Below, in pieces: positions 1-6,920 of a stretch of 7,002 bases of DNA; the first letter of the stretch is position 1, and every line of letters begins with the position of its first letter. Location: NCBI GenBank assembly GCA_017646545.1, contig JAGCMI010000167.1, positions 1-7,002 of the forward strand, given 5' to 3'. The position numbers and the translations under genes were made by a program. The notes below the pieces were generated by a model. It worked only from the letters and a program-made list of their open reading frames with translations, was not told the DNA's origin and did not search any database. Source of the DNA: Oscillospiraceae bacterium. Its GTDB lineage: Bacteria; Bacillota; Clostridia; Oscillospirales; Oscillospiraceae.

Positions 1-1094
1 ACGATACCGCCAATGATGGATACAGACTGTCCGATGCTTTGAGGCAGGTGTATACCCGACTCCTGCAGCAGTTCAAAAGCCAGCAACATCCCCAGCACTT
101 CCCACACCGAAGAAAACGGTATGGATTGTTTACTTTCCAATATCACCCCTAGCAGTGGTTGGGGAATCCAATTTTGATGAAATTCCATCATTGACACATA
201 GACCGCAGGAAGCAGCAATCCCAGAACCAAAGCGCAATATCGGAGAATACGCACCCAAGATGCCGAGATATAGTCCCTCGCCAAATCCTCCGGACTATCC
301 ATCAAGTATCCGATATCCACCGGTGCCAGGTATCCAAGAGGAAGCCCATCCACAAATAAGCCCACCCTGCCTCGCAGCAGACCATTACAAAAGCGATCCG
401 TCCGTTCCGTATACTGCAGCATCGGAAAGGCGGTTCTACGGGAACCGGTAATATATTCCTCCACGGAGGCAGGATTCACCAGACCATCCACATCGATTTT
501 GGACAGTCGCTGTTTCATTCGACGGACAAATTCCGGATTTGTGATCCCATCGATCCAAACCACGGTCACATTGGTCAAACTTCTGCGTCCTACGGTAGTT
601 TCATACAGACGCAGGTCCGGGGTACGCAGATGGCGACGAAGGAGGGATGTATTGGTTCTGACGGTTTCGACAAAAGCATCCTTCGGCCCTTTTGTGGTAT
701 GCTCCAGCTCAGGACCGGACATTCCTCTCTTTTCCCCGGTCTTTACTTCGTAAGCAATGCCGCCCACACCGGAAAACAGCACCACGCAGAAACCGTTCAC
801 CAGAAAAGAGGCGGCATCGTCCAGCGTTTTGCAAGGCTTTGCTACTACATTATATATACTGCCGCTCAGCGCCTTTTCATAAAGCGCTGTCAAAGAAGGG
901 GCCGAAAGATGCTCTGTAATGGGTTTTAACACATATTCCGACGCATCCGCACCGGAAATGAGGCCATCAATGGCATAGGCATACAAGGTAAATTCGCCGC
1001 AGGCAAGCCGGCGGGCAATGAAATCAGCCGCGCCCGAGAAGATGCTGCGGATACGCTCATCGGTCAATTCACCGGGATACATCACATTTTCCAA
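1..1094 (-). CDS. GerA-family spore germination protein (germinant receptor subunit A), 3' end cut by window
   Basis: This is an inner spore membrane protein of the GerA/SpoVAF family, the A subunit of germinant receptors that trigger release of ions and dipicolinate. The frame stays open for 364 codons to the left edge; family members are about 480-500 residues, so roughly the last quarter is missing. The N-terminal soluble domain covers about residues 1-280 and holds the family signature GPKDAFVETVRTN (136-148), with arginine-rich LLRRHLR after it, and RVGLFVDG (243-250). The membrane part begins at about 284 with a hydrophobic helix (ILRYCALVLGLLLPAVYVS). The conserved IPFSSVWEVL (325-334), ELLQESGIHLP (341-351) and QSIGQSVSIIGG (352-363) segments follow. 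I chose the TTG at 1094 because GAGGTGA lies 5 bases upstream; the ATG at 1082 is 17 bases from that site. The gene follows the rsgA terminator, so it probably has its own promoter. B and C subunit genes would be expected to the left but cannot be seen. It could instead be a SpoVAF-type member. Confidence 0.93.
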   Translation of the reverse strand, partial: MENVMYPGELTDERIRSIFSGAADFIARRLACGEFTLYAYAIDGLISGADASEYVLKPITEHLSAPSLTALYEKALSGSIYNVVAKPCKTLDDAASFLVNGFCVVLFSGVGGIAYEVKTGEKRGMSGPELEHTTKGPKDAFVETVRTNTSLLRRHLRTPDLRLYETTVGRRSLTNVTVVWIDGITNPEFVRRMKQRLSKIDVDGLVNPASVEEYITGSRRTAFPMLQYTERTDRFCNGLLRGRVGLFVDGLPLGYLAPVDIGYLMDSPEDLARDYISASWVRILRYCALVLGLLLPAVYVSMMEFHQNWIPQPLLGVILESKQSIPFSSVWEVLGMLLAFELLQESGIHLPQSIGQSVSIIGGI

Positions 1095-1099
1095 GTCAC

Positions 1100-1106
1100 T
1101 CACCTC
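1100..1106 (-). promoter_or_regulatory. Shine-Dalgarno site of the GerA-family gene
   Basis: GAGGTGA on the minus strand is 5 bases before a TTG codon at 1094. This spacing decides for the TTG rather than the in-frame ATG at 1082. A GTG inside the site itself (1103) is also in frame but has no site of its own. Confidence 0.7.
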
Positions 1107-1111
1107 AAATC

Positions 1112-1141
1112 TAGTGTAACCCTCCGCTGCAGGATTATCCA
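1112..1141 (-). promoter_or_regulatory. Candidate sigma-G-like (forespore) promoter for the GerA-family gene
   Basis: On the minus strand TGGATA (1136-1141) and TACACTA (1112-1118) are separated by exactly 17 bases. They resemble the Bacillus sigma-G consensus TGMATA / CATAMTA, with one mismatch in the -35 and two in the -10. Germination receptor genes are typically sigma-G targets, and the terminator just upstream makes a separate promoter likely. Against it, a start 6-7 bases past the -10 would fall at the edge of the Shine-Dalgarno site, giving an almost absent leader. The call is an inference from two short matches. Confidence 0.3.
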
Positions 1142-1175
1142 AAAAAGATACCCTCCGCAACGCAGTGCGGAGGGT
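1141..1175 (-). terminator. Rho-independent terminator after rsgA
   Basis: Read on the minus strand, a perfect 10-bp stem (ACCCTCCGCA, arm 1166-1175, pairing with TGCGGAGGGT, arm 1150-1159) encloses a 6-base loop. Three bases later comes a run of six T (1146-1141). The stem begins 17 bases past the rsgA stop. It marks the end of the fmt-rsmB-rlmN-prpC-prkC-rsgA transcript and separates it from the germination gene. Confidence 0.92.
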
Positions 1176-1192
1176 TGATCTCTTACATTATA

Positions 1193-2092
1193 TTATTTCA
1201 GCTCCCAGAGCTTGATCTGGCTTGCTTTTTCATAAAGACGGAGATAACTATCATAGCGAGTGGGTTCCAGTTCCCCTGCATCCAGTGCCGCGCGGACAGC
1301 GCAGCCGGGTTCTTTGCGATGGGTGCAATCACGGAACTGACAGCAGCCCACATAGGATGCAAAATCCGGGAAGGCAAACTGAAGATTCTCTTTGAGGATC
1401 ACATCCATCTGATCCGTATCAAAAGAAGAGAAACCGGGAGTATCGGCTACGAAAGTATCTTCGGCGAGTTTATACAGTTCCACATGGCGGGTAGTATGGC
1501 GGCCACGGCCCAGCTTTTCAGATCCCTCACCGGTGGCAAGACCAAGTTCCGGACAGAGGCGATTGAGCACACTGCTCTTACCCACACCGGAATTTCCGGT
1601 GAAGGCAGCCACTTTTCCCTTCAGCATATCCCGCAGGGCTTCCACGCCCTCACCGGTTTCGGCACTGGTTTGGAAAACGGAGAATCCGGCATTGCGGTAG
1701 ATTTTGGTCAGATCCAAGCCGGGGTCTAAATCGCATTTATTCACGCAGATACAGACCTCCACACCTGGGTCACCGGCAATGGCCGCCACCCGGTCAATGA
1801 GGAAGGGTTCTGTCACCGGATTGACATTGGCCGCAAAGACCACCAGAACATCCACATTGGCCATTGCAGGGCGGACAAAGCAATTTTTGCGGGGCCGGAT
1901 ATGCTCCACCATGCCCTTACCATGCTCCACGGTGATTTCCACCATGTCACCGGTCAGAGGTGTTTGGCTACCGCGGCGCAGGTGTCCCCTACCCCGGCAG
2001 GTGATTAATCCCTCGGGTGTTTGCACATCATAAAAGCCGCTGAGGGAACGAATGATGCGGCCTGTTTTTCTCTCATTTTGCTGCATAGGCAT
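1193..2092 (-). CDS. rsgA: RsgA, ribosome small subunit-dependent GTPase
   Basis: RsgA (YloQ/YjeQ/CpgA) is a circularly permuted GTPase that checks and helps mature the 30S subunit in the cytoplasm. The 299-residue product has the normal length. An OB-fold lies at about 10-70. The G motifs follow in permuted order: G4 NKCD (118-121), G5-like SAETGEG (143-149), G1 GNSGVGKSS (166-174), G2 GRHTT (197-201) and G3 DTPG (217-220). The C-terminal zinc site is intact, with Cys251, Cys256, His258 and Cys264 in the family pattern FRDCTH...EPGCAV. I chose the ATG at 2092 because GGTGG lies 6 bases upstream; a TTG at 2095 and an ATG at 2086 are in frame but worse placed. The gene overlaps the prkC end by 20 bases, so translation is probably coupled. 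In Bacillus subtilis this protein (CpgA) is a PrkC phosphorylation target, which fits the neighbourhood. The rpe and thiN genes that often follow in Firmicutes are absent. Confidence 0.97.
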   Translation of the reverse strand: MPMQQNERKTGRIIRSLSGFYDVQTPEGLITCRGRGHLRRGSQTPLTGDMVEITVEHGKGMVEHIRPRKNCFVRPAMANVDVLVVFAANVNPVTEPFLIDRVAAIAGDPGVEVCICVNKCDLDPGLDLTKIYRNAGFSVFQTSAETGEGVEALRDMLKGKVAAFTGNSGVGKSSVLNRLCPELGLATGEGSEKLGRGRHTTRHVELYKLAEDTFVADTPGFSSFDTDQMDVILKENLQFAFPDFASYVGCCQFRDCTHRKEPGCAVRAALDAGELEPTRYDSYLRLYEKASQIKLWELK

Positions 2093-3797
2093 CAAAATCC
2101 ACCATCACAGAATAATATAGTTCGCCATTGATATAAATCTGGCAGGTCTGCTTACCATTTCCCGTCAAGGTAAAGCTGGCGGTGGCGCGATAAGGCTCCA
2201 TCCGCTGCTCCGTCACCACCGGGCGACCATCGAGCATAATGGTGAGGTAGTAGCTTTCCGTGAAAAAAGGCATATCAAAGGTGCAATTCATGCTCACCGT
2301 ACCCGCTGCGCACACCAAGGTCAAGGGCATATTGACATCCACTTGGGTTTGGGGCGCCACGGACTGGCCAATCACCGTACCGGAGGGCAACCAGCTTTCC
2401 TGCTCCACCCACTGCACATCGGTAAACCCCTGCAGGGACAAAACTGCTTCTGCCTCCTGCCGGGTCATATTGACTAAGTTCTTCATCTCCACCAAAACCA
2501 CGCTCTGGGTGGAAGATGTGGTCTGCCCCCCCTGGTACGCAGTCGCGGGGCAGGTATCCGCACCAAGGGTGGTTGCCAGGATTTCCTGTCGGTTTTGTGT
2601 GGGCTGGGGCAGCTGGGTGGGCATTTGCTGCTGCATCACTTGCTCGCCACGCTCCGGTGTGGAGGCAACAGCGGCATCATTCTCAGTCAGCAGGATCATA
2701 AAAATAATAATGGCAAGAATGGCCACCAAAGAACAGATCACCACCGCAATGGTGGTCATGCGGCCTCTGACGGAATTATCCTCGTCATAATCGTTGTCAT
2801 CCACCGGTTCCTTTTTCGGCGGTGTATGCCAACGCACCTCTTTCCGGGCAGGAAGGGAAGGTTCTTCCAATGCGTCCTCCTTCGCGTCATTGTTCTGCAG
2901 CGCAGGGCGCAAATACAGTTCGGAACGACGCTCCATCTGGGGAGATTGTGGCATAGTCATAAAGGTGACATTGGGATTATTGCGGAACTCTTCCAAATCC
3001 TGCAGCATGGCAGTAGCGTTGATATAGCGGTCCGGCAGATCATGGGCCATGGCCTTCATGATGATCTGCTCCAACCCCTTCGGGACGCTGGGCGCGATGG
3101 TGGAAGGCAAGGGTGCGCCACCATTGATATGTTGGATGGCTACCGCCACCGGAGATTCCCCGTCAAAGGGTGTCCTGCCGGTGATCATATCAAACATGAC
3201 CACACCAAGGGAATACAGATCCGAGCGGTTATCCACCCGGCTGCCCTTGGCCTGCTCAGGAGATATGTAATGCACGGAGCCAATGGCTTCCTTGGTCATG
3301 GTATTGTCACTTTCCATCAAACGGGCAATACCAAAATCGGCCACTTTTACCGCGCCGTTTTTAAGAACCATCACATTATGAGGCTTGATATCACGGTGCA
3401 CCAAACCTCTGCTATGGGCATGCTCCAAAGCCTTGGCAATATTCATTGCAAAATGAAGGGTCTGCTTCCAGTTCAAGCGTCCCTTCTGTTCCAAATACTG
3501 CTTGAGGGTAATGCCGTCAATCAGTTCCATGACGATGTAGTCCTTCTCCTCATTGCTGGACACATCGTAGACCGACACAATATTCGGGTGACTGAGCATG
3601 GCAACCGCACGGCTCTCATCATGAAAGTGACGACGGAAGTCCTCATCTTCCATGTTCTCATCTTTAAGGATCTTAATGGCTACCAAACGGTTGAGCCGAT
3701 GGCAGCGCGCTTTATATACAACAGCCATACCGCCGGCACCGATGATCTCCAAGATCTCGTATCGGTTATCCAGCAACTGTCCAATATACCTATCCAT
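2073..3797 (-). CDS. prkC: PrkC-type membrane Ser/Thr protein kinase with one PASTA repeat
   Basis: This is a Hanks-type Ser/Thr kinase of the PrkC/PknB/StkP family, which senses peptidoglycan fragments or lipid II outside and phosphorylates cytoplasmic proteins. In the 574-residue product the kinase domain spans about 13-270. It has a glycine loop GAGGMAVVY (20-28), Lys42, alpha-C Glu61, catalytic loop HRDIKPHN (134-141), DFG (154-156), a TxT motif in the activation loop (Thr166, Thr168) and GSVHYISPEQ (173-182), so it should be active. An acidic, charged juxtamembrane stretch (about 285-345) leads to a single membrane helix at about 348-370. Outside come a Gln/Pro/Thr-rich linker (about 380-432), one PASTA repeat (about 434-498) and a beta-rich C-terminal domain (about 503-569). 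Homologues usually carry three or more PASTA repeats, so the ectodomain is short. The four extracytoplasmic cysteines are 416, 496, 505 and 552. The start has AAAGGAG 11 bases upstream. The gene lies 27 bases after its presumed cognate phosphatase gene and overlaps rsgA. Confidence 0.96.
   Translation of the reverse strand: MDRYIGQLLDNRYEILEIIGAGGMAVVYKARCHRLNRLVAIKILKDENMEDEDFRRHFHDESRAVAMLSHPNIVSVYDVSSNEEKDYIVMELIDGITLKQYLEQKGRLNWKQTLHFAMNIAKALEHAHSRGLVHRDIKPHNVMVLKNGAVKVADFGIARLMESDNTMTKEAIGSVHYISPEQAKGSRVDNRSDLYSLGVVMFDMITGRTPFDGESPVAVAIQHINGGAPLPSTIAPSVPKGLEQIIMKAMAHDLPDRYINATAMLQDLEEFRNNPNVTFMTMPQSPQMERRSELYLRPALQNNDAKEDALEEPSLPARKEVRWHTPPKKEPVDDNDYDEDNSVRGRMTTIAVVICSLVAILAIIIFMILLTENDAAVASTPERGEQVMQQQMPTQLPQPTQNRQEILATTLGADTCPATAYQGGQTTSSTQSVVLVEMKNLVNMTRQEAEAVLSLQGFTDVQWVEQESWLPSGTVIGQSVAPQTQVDVNMPLTLVCAAGTVSMNCTFDMPFFTESYYLTIMLDGRPVVTEQRMEPYRATASFTLTGNGKQTCQIYINGELYYSVMVDFDAYAAK
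2099..2103 (-). promoter_or_regulatory. Shine-Dalgarno site of rsgA inside prkC
   Basis: GGTGG on the minus strand lies in the last codons of prkC, 6 bases before the ATG at 2092. It is weaker than the other sites of the operon, so rsgA translation may depend partly on ribosomes arriving from prkC. Confidence 0.5.
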
Positions 3798-3808
3798 AAA
3801 TGATTCTA

Positions 3809-3815
3809 CTCCTTT
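3809..3815 (-). promoter_or_regulatory. Shine-Dalgarno site of prkC
   Basis: AAAGGAG on the minus strand lies 11 bases before the prkC ATG at 3797, inside the 27-base gap after the phosphatase gene. The gap is too short for a separate promoter with terminator, which supports co-transcription. Confidence 0.7.
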
Positions 3816-3824
3816 CCCCTAACA

Positions 3825-4556
3825 TCACACCCGCAGTAAAACGCAAGTCACATTATCGGGTGCGCCTCGGTTCAAGGCGATATCCAACAGCCGTTTGCAG
3901 CATTCTTCCCGCTGCTCGCCATAGACAACCTCAAAAAGAATTTCCTGCTCATCCACCAGATTGGAAAGGCCATCGGTGCAAAGCAGAAGGCAATCCTCAC
4001 GCTCCAGCATCAGGTGGAACAGATCGCATTCCACGGCCGGATCCGTGCCGATGGCACGGGTGATGAGGTTTTTACCGGGATAGACCTTCGCCTCCTCCGG
4101 TGTCAGGTCACCGCGATCAACCATCATTTGCACGATGGAATGGTCTTGGGTCACCACACGAATACCTTCTGCAGACACATGGTATGCACGACTGTCGCCC
4201 ACATTCACAATGGTGGCAGTTTTCCCATCTACCAGCGCAGCCACCAGGGTGGTGCCCATGCCAGCAAAGTCTACAAACTGCGCCGCTTGATCATACACCG
4301 CAAAATTCACCAATTTGACGGCACTGCGCAGCATATGATCCACATCTTCCTGGCTCATGCCATTTTTCCAGGATGCGCGGATTTCCTGCATGAACACTTC
4401 CACCGCCAGAGCGCTGGCTACATTACCGGATTTTGCGCCACCCATGCCGTCACATACGACGCACAGGGTGCAATTCTCATCCAATTGTTCAACGGAACAC
4501 GCATCCTGATTCTGGGGGCGGACACAGCCCGGATCCGTGATGGACCAAGTTTGCAT
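3825..4556 (-). CDS. prpC: PP2C-family Ser/Thr protein phosphatase (Stp/PrpC)
   Basis: This is a cytoplasmic Mn/Mg-dependent PPM/PP2C phosphatase that removes phosphate from PrkC and its substrates. The 243-residue product covers the family end to end. It has RPQNQD with metal ligand Asp18, VVCDGMGG (Asp36 to Gly40), GMGTTL (99-104), VGDSRAY (119-125), TQDHS (136-140), TRAIGTD (166-172), CTDG with Asp195, and GAPDNVT with Asp234. All acidic metal-binding residues are present. I placed the start at the ATG at 4556 because AAAGGGG lies 11 bases upstream and because family members begin just before the TDxG motif. An in-frame ATG at 4580 would add 8 residues and overlap the rlmN stop by 7 bases, with AAGGA 9 bases upstream; this cannot be excluded. 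The pairing with prkC immediately downstream is the usual kinase/phosphatase module of Firmicutes. Confidence 0.95.
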   Translation of the reverse strand: MQTWSITDPGCVRPQNQDACSVEQLDENCTLCVVCDGMGGAKSGNVASALAVEVFMQEIRASWKNGMSQEDVDHMLRSAVKLVNFAVYDQAAQFVDFAGMGTTLVAALVDGKTATIVNVGDSRAYHVSAEGIRVVTQDHSIVQMMVDRGDLTPEEAKVYPGKNLITRAIGTDPAVECDLFHLMLEREDCLLLCTDGLSNLVDEQEILFEVVYGEQREECCKRLLDIALNRGAPDNVTCVLLRV

Positions 4557-4567
4557 GATGGATGATT

Positions 4568-4574
4568 CCCCTTT
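4568..4574 (-). promoter_or_regulatory. Shine-Dalgarno site favouring the shorter phosphatase start
   Basis: AAAGGGG on the minus strand overlaps the rlmN stop codon (4574-4576) by one base and stands 11 bases before the ATG at 4556. It competes with AAGGA at 4590-4594, inside rlmN, which would serve an ATG at 4580. Confidence 0.55.
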
Positions 4575-5608
4575 CAGCATTGTTTGATTTCCTTGGCATG
4601 CTTTCTGCGGAGCTGTCCGCAGGAGGCATCAATATCACCGCCCAAGGTGCGGCGGACGGTGGCTGTAACACCACCGGACTCCAGAATCTGCTGGAAGCGA
4701 GCCACTGCCTTTTTGCTGCTGGGTTTCAGCGGGCTCTCCTCCACATGGTTCAGCGGAATCAAATTTACATGGGCGCCAAGTCCCTTCAACAGTCGAAGTA
4801 GTTCTTTTGCATCCTCCTGGGAGTCATTCATGCCATCGATCATGGCATACTCAAAATGGATGCGACGGCCCGTTGCGTCATAGTAGCGACGGCAGGCGGC
4901 GATCAACTCCTCAATGGGATAAGCCTTATTCACCGGCATCACACGGCTACGCTTTTCATTGTTGGGGCCGTGAAGGGAGATGGCCAAGCTGATCTGAAGT
5001 TTCCGCTTCGCCAGTTCATCGATCTTGGGCACCAGACCGCAGGTGGAAAGGCTGATATGACGCATGGAGATATTCATGCCATCTTCACTGTTGACCAGTT
5101 CCAAAAAGCGCATCACATTATCAAAATTATCCAGCGGTTCGCCAATGCCCATGAGCACAATATGGGACACCGGCAGGCCGGAATCAATTTGGGTGAAAAG
5201 CACCTGATCCAGCATCTCATGAGGTTCCAAACGGCGCACAAGACCGCCCAAGGTGGATGCGCAGAAAGCGCAGCCCATAAGGCAGCCCACCTCAGTGGAA
5301 ATACAGACTGTATTACCGTAGTGATAGCGCATGAGAACCGTTTCCACACAGTTGCCATCGGCCAGCTGCCATAGATACTTGATGGTGCCATCCAGCTTGG
5401 ATTCCTGCTTACGCACCACCTTGGGCGCAAACAAGGGATACTCCTGCTGAAGCTGCTGCCGCAGGGACTGGGGAATATTGGTCATTTCATCATAGCTGCG
5501 CACACCTTTGTGGAGCCAGGAATATACCTGTTTTGCCCGGAAAGAAGGCAGACCCATTTGCTTCAATCGATCCGTCATCTCCGGCAGCGTCATGGATTTT
5601 AAGTGCAT
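4574..5608 (-). CDS. rlmN: RlmN, dual-specificity 23S rRNA (A2503-C2) / tRNA (A37-C2) methyltransferase
   Basis: RlmN is a radical-SAM enzyme that methylates C2 of A2503 in 23S rRNA and of A37 in some tRNAs, using two S-adenosylmethionines. The 344-residue product is full length. An N-terminal RNA-binding region (about 1-95) precedes the radical-SAM core. The cluster motif CxxxCxxC is at Cys109, Cys113 and Cys116, and GIGEP (154-158) binds SAM. Both cysteines of the methyl-transfer mechanism are visible: Cys330 in GGDIDASCGQL, and Cys102 seven residues before the cluster, corresponding to Cys355 and Cys118 of the Escherichia coli enzyme. These features, and the absence of antibiotic-resistance context, favour RlmN over its relative Cfr. 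The ATG at 5608 has GGAGG 5 bases upstream and overlaps the rsmB end by 10 bases, so translation is likely coupled. Confidence 0.97.
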   Translation of the reverse strand: MHLKSMTLPEMTDRLKQMGLPSFRAKQVYSWLHKGVRSYDEMTNIPQSLRQQLQQEYPLFAPKVVRKQESKLDGTIKYLWQLADGNCVETVLMRYHYGNTVCISTEVGCLMGCAFCASTLGGLVRRLEPHEMLDQVLFTQIDSGLPVSHIVLMGIGEPLDNFDNVMRFLELVNSEDGMNISMRHISLSTCGLVPKIDELAKRKLQISLAISLHGPNNEKRSRVMPVNKAYPIEELIAACRRYYDATGRRIHFEYAMIDGMNDSQEDAKELLRLLKGLGAHVNLIPLNHVEESPLKPSSKKAVARFQQILESGGVTATVRRTLGGDIDASCGQLRRKHAKEIKQC

Positions 5609-6918
5609 GATTTCCTCCGCAGTCTTGCAATGAAAAAGCCGTCCGTATCATACTGACCGGGCACCAGCTCCAACATACCGGAAGTATTTTCCGGGAAAGC
5701 AGGCGGCAGGGTCAGCGGTTCAAGGGTGTAATCGGGGTGGTTCTGCAAGAAAGCCTCCACCACACCCTCATTTTCATTCCGCACCAAGGTGCAGGTAGAA
5801 TACAGCAGAACTCCGCCGGGACGAACATAGCGGGCCTGATTTTCCAGAATCCGCAACTGAAGTTCGGGCAGCTGCTGCATTTGTTTCATATCTTTATAGC
5901 GGATATCCGGCTTCTTGCGAATAATGCCATAACCGGAGCAAGGCACATCGCAAATCACCGCATCCATATTATTTTCCCATGCAGGCACAAACTCCGTAGC
6001 GTCCAGCTGACGAACGGTCAAGTGTTCGATACCCAAACGCGCTGCACCGGCAGCAATCAGCTGGGTTTTATGTCCATAGATATCGCAGGAAGTGATCTCT
6101 CCCCTGCCCTGCATGGCAATAGCCGCTGCGAAACTTTTACCGCCAGGGGCAGCGCAGCAGTCCAGAACTTTCCAATCCCGGTCAGCAGGCAGCATGGCGC
6201 ACAGCACGCTCAACTTTGCCGCAGCGTCCTGCACATAGAAAAGACCCTGACGGAAAGAAGGCAGCTGCTCCAGATTTCCGGTACCGGAAAGGATCAGACA
6301 ATTTTCCAGCCAGCCATGGGGACGAACTGTAACCCCCTCCTGCTCCAGTTGCAGATACAGCGCCGCCGGGGTGGTTTTGAGGGTGTTGACCTGCACCACT
6401 GTGTCCGGCACTTGATTATTGGCCTTCAGCATGGGCTCGATTCGTTCCTTGCCCACATAGCTTTTCAGCATATCGATCAGCGCCTGGGGATGGCTGTATT
6501 TTTCCTGCCAAGCGGTAGGCTCCTGGAGTTTTTCAGTTGCAGCCTTTCTCAGAACGGCATTTACAAGGCCGGGGGCAAAATGCTGCTTCTTACAATATTT
6601 CTTTGCCAGATCCACCGACTCATTGACCGCGGCAGACTGGGGCACTTTATCCATCTCGTACATCTGGTACAAGCCCAGATGGAGAATGTCACGAATCACC
6701 GGATGCAGATCCTTCACCTTTCCGGTGAGCAGCTGCTGCAGGTAAAAGTCCAGACGATAGCGGTTCTGCAGCACACCATAACACAAACGGGTGGCCAAAG
6801 CCGCATCCCGCTTGTCCAGCCGATCACGGCTGATAAAATTTTTAAGCAGGCTGTTGGACCAGCCGCCTTCCTGACGGCTGGCAATGAGCACATTCAGTGC
6901 CGTTTCCCGTGCGCCCAT
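5599..6918 (-). CDS. rsmB: RsmB, 16S rRNA (cytosine-967-C5) methyltransferase
   Basis: RsmB (Sun/Fmu) makes m5C967 in 16S rRNA with S-adenosylmethionine. The 439-residue product has the two expected parts. An all-helical NusB-like RNA-binding domain spans about 1-130. A Rossmann methyltransferase domain spans about 165-436 and carries the SAM-binding motif CCAAPGGKS (254-262). Both cysteines of the m5C mechanism are present: catalytic Cys376 in STCT (374-377) and Cys327 in DVPCSG (324-329), which releases the product. The reading frame also starts at a TTG at 6924, but that lies only 1 base from GGAGG (6926-6930). The ATG at 6918 is 7 bases away and preferred. The gene starts 2 bases after the fmt stop and ends inside rlmN. 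Confidence 0.97.
   Translation of the reverse strand: MGARETALNVLIASRQEGGWSNSLLKNFISRDRLDKRDAALATRLCYGVLQNRYRLDFYLQQLLTGKVKDLHPVIRDILHLGLYQMYEMDKVPQSAAVNESVDLAKKYCKKQHFAPGLVNAVLRKAATEKLQEPTAWQEKYSHPQALIDMLKSYVGKERIEPMLKANNQVPDTVVQVNTLKTTPAALYLQLEQEGVTVRPHGWLENCLILSGTGNLEQLPSFRQGLFYVQDAAAKLSVLCAMLPADRDWKVLDCCAAPGGKSFAAAIAMQGRGEITSCDIYGHKTQLIAAGAARLGIEHLTVRQLDATEFVPAWENNMDAVICDVPCSGYGIIRKKPDIRYKDMKQMQQLPELQLRILENQARYVRPGGVLLYSTCTLVRNENEGVVEAFLQNHPDYTLEPLTLPPAFPENTSGMLELVPGQYDTDGFFIARLRRKSCT
5614..5618 (-). promoter_or_regulatory. Shine-Dalgarno site of rlmN inside rsmB
   Basis: GGAGG on the minus strand lies within the last codons of rsmB, 5 bases before the rlmN ATG at 5608. Together with the 10-base gene overlap it suggests that ribosomes finishing rsmB restart on rlmN. 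Confidence 0.75.
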
Positions 6919-6920
6919 AG

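Noticed and set aside
155..929. Several short plus-strand open frames (98, 84, 99 and 75 codons)
   Set aside because: They all lie opposite the GerA-family gene, whose minus-strand frame is open throughout and shows clear homology. They are Arg/Pro/Ser-rich shadows.
1175..1729. 184-codon plus-strand open frame opposite rsgA
   Set aside because: It starts at the terminator arm and runs antisense to conserved GTPase motifs; nothing in its translation is recognisable.
2595..3803. 402-codon open frame on the plus strand opposite prkC
   Set aside because: It is fully antisense to a kinase with intact motifs. Its translation is rich in His, Gln and Ile in the irregular way of a shadow frame and shows no family motif.
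4014..4565. 183-codon plus-strand open frame opposite the PP2C gene
   Set aside because: It is a shadow of a gene with every PP2C motif in place, with His-rich nonsense composition.
4574..5608. Possibility that the radical-SAM gene is the resistance methyltransferase Cfr
   Set aside because: Its place in the conserved core operon between rsmB and prpC, and its length and sequence style, fit housekeeping RlmN. No mobile or resistance context is visible.
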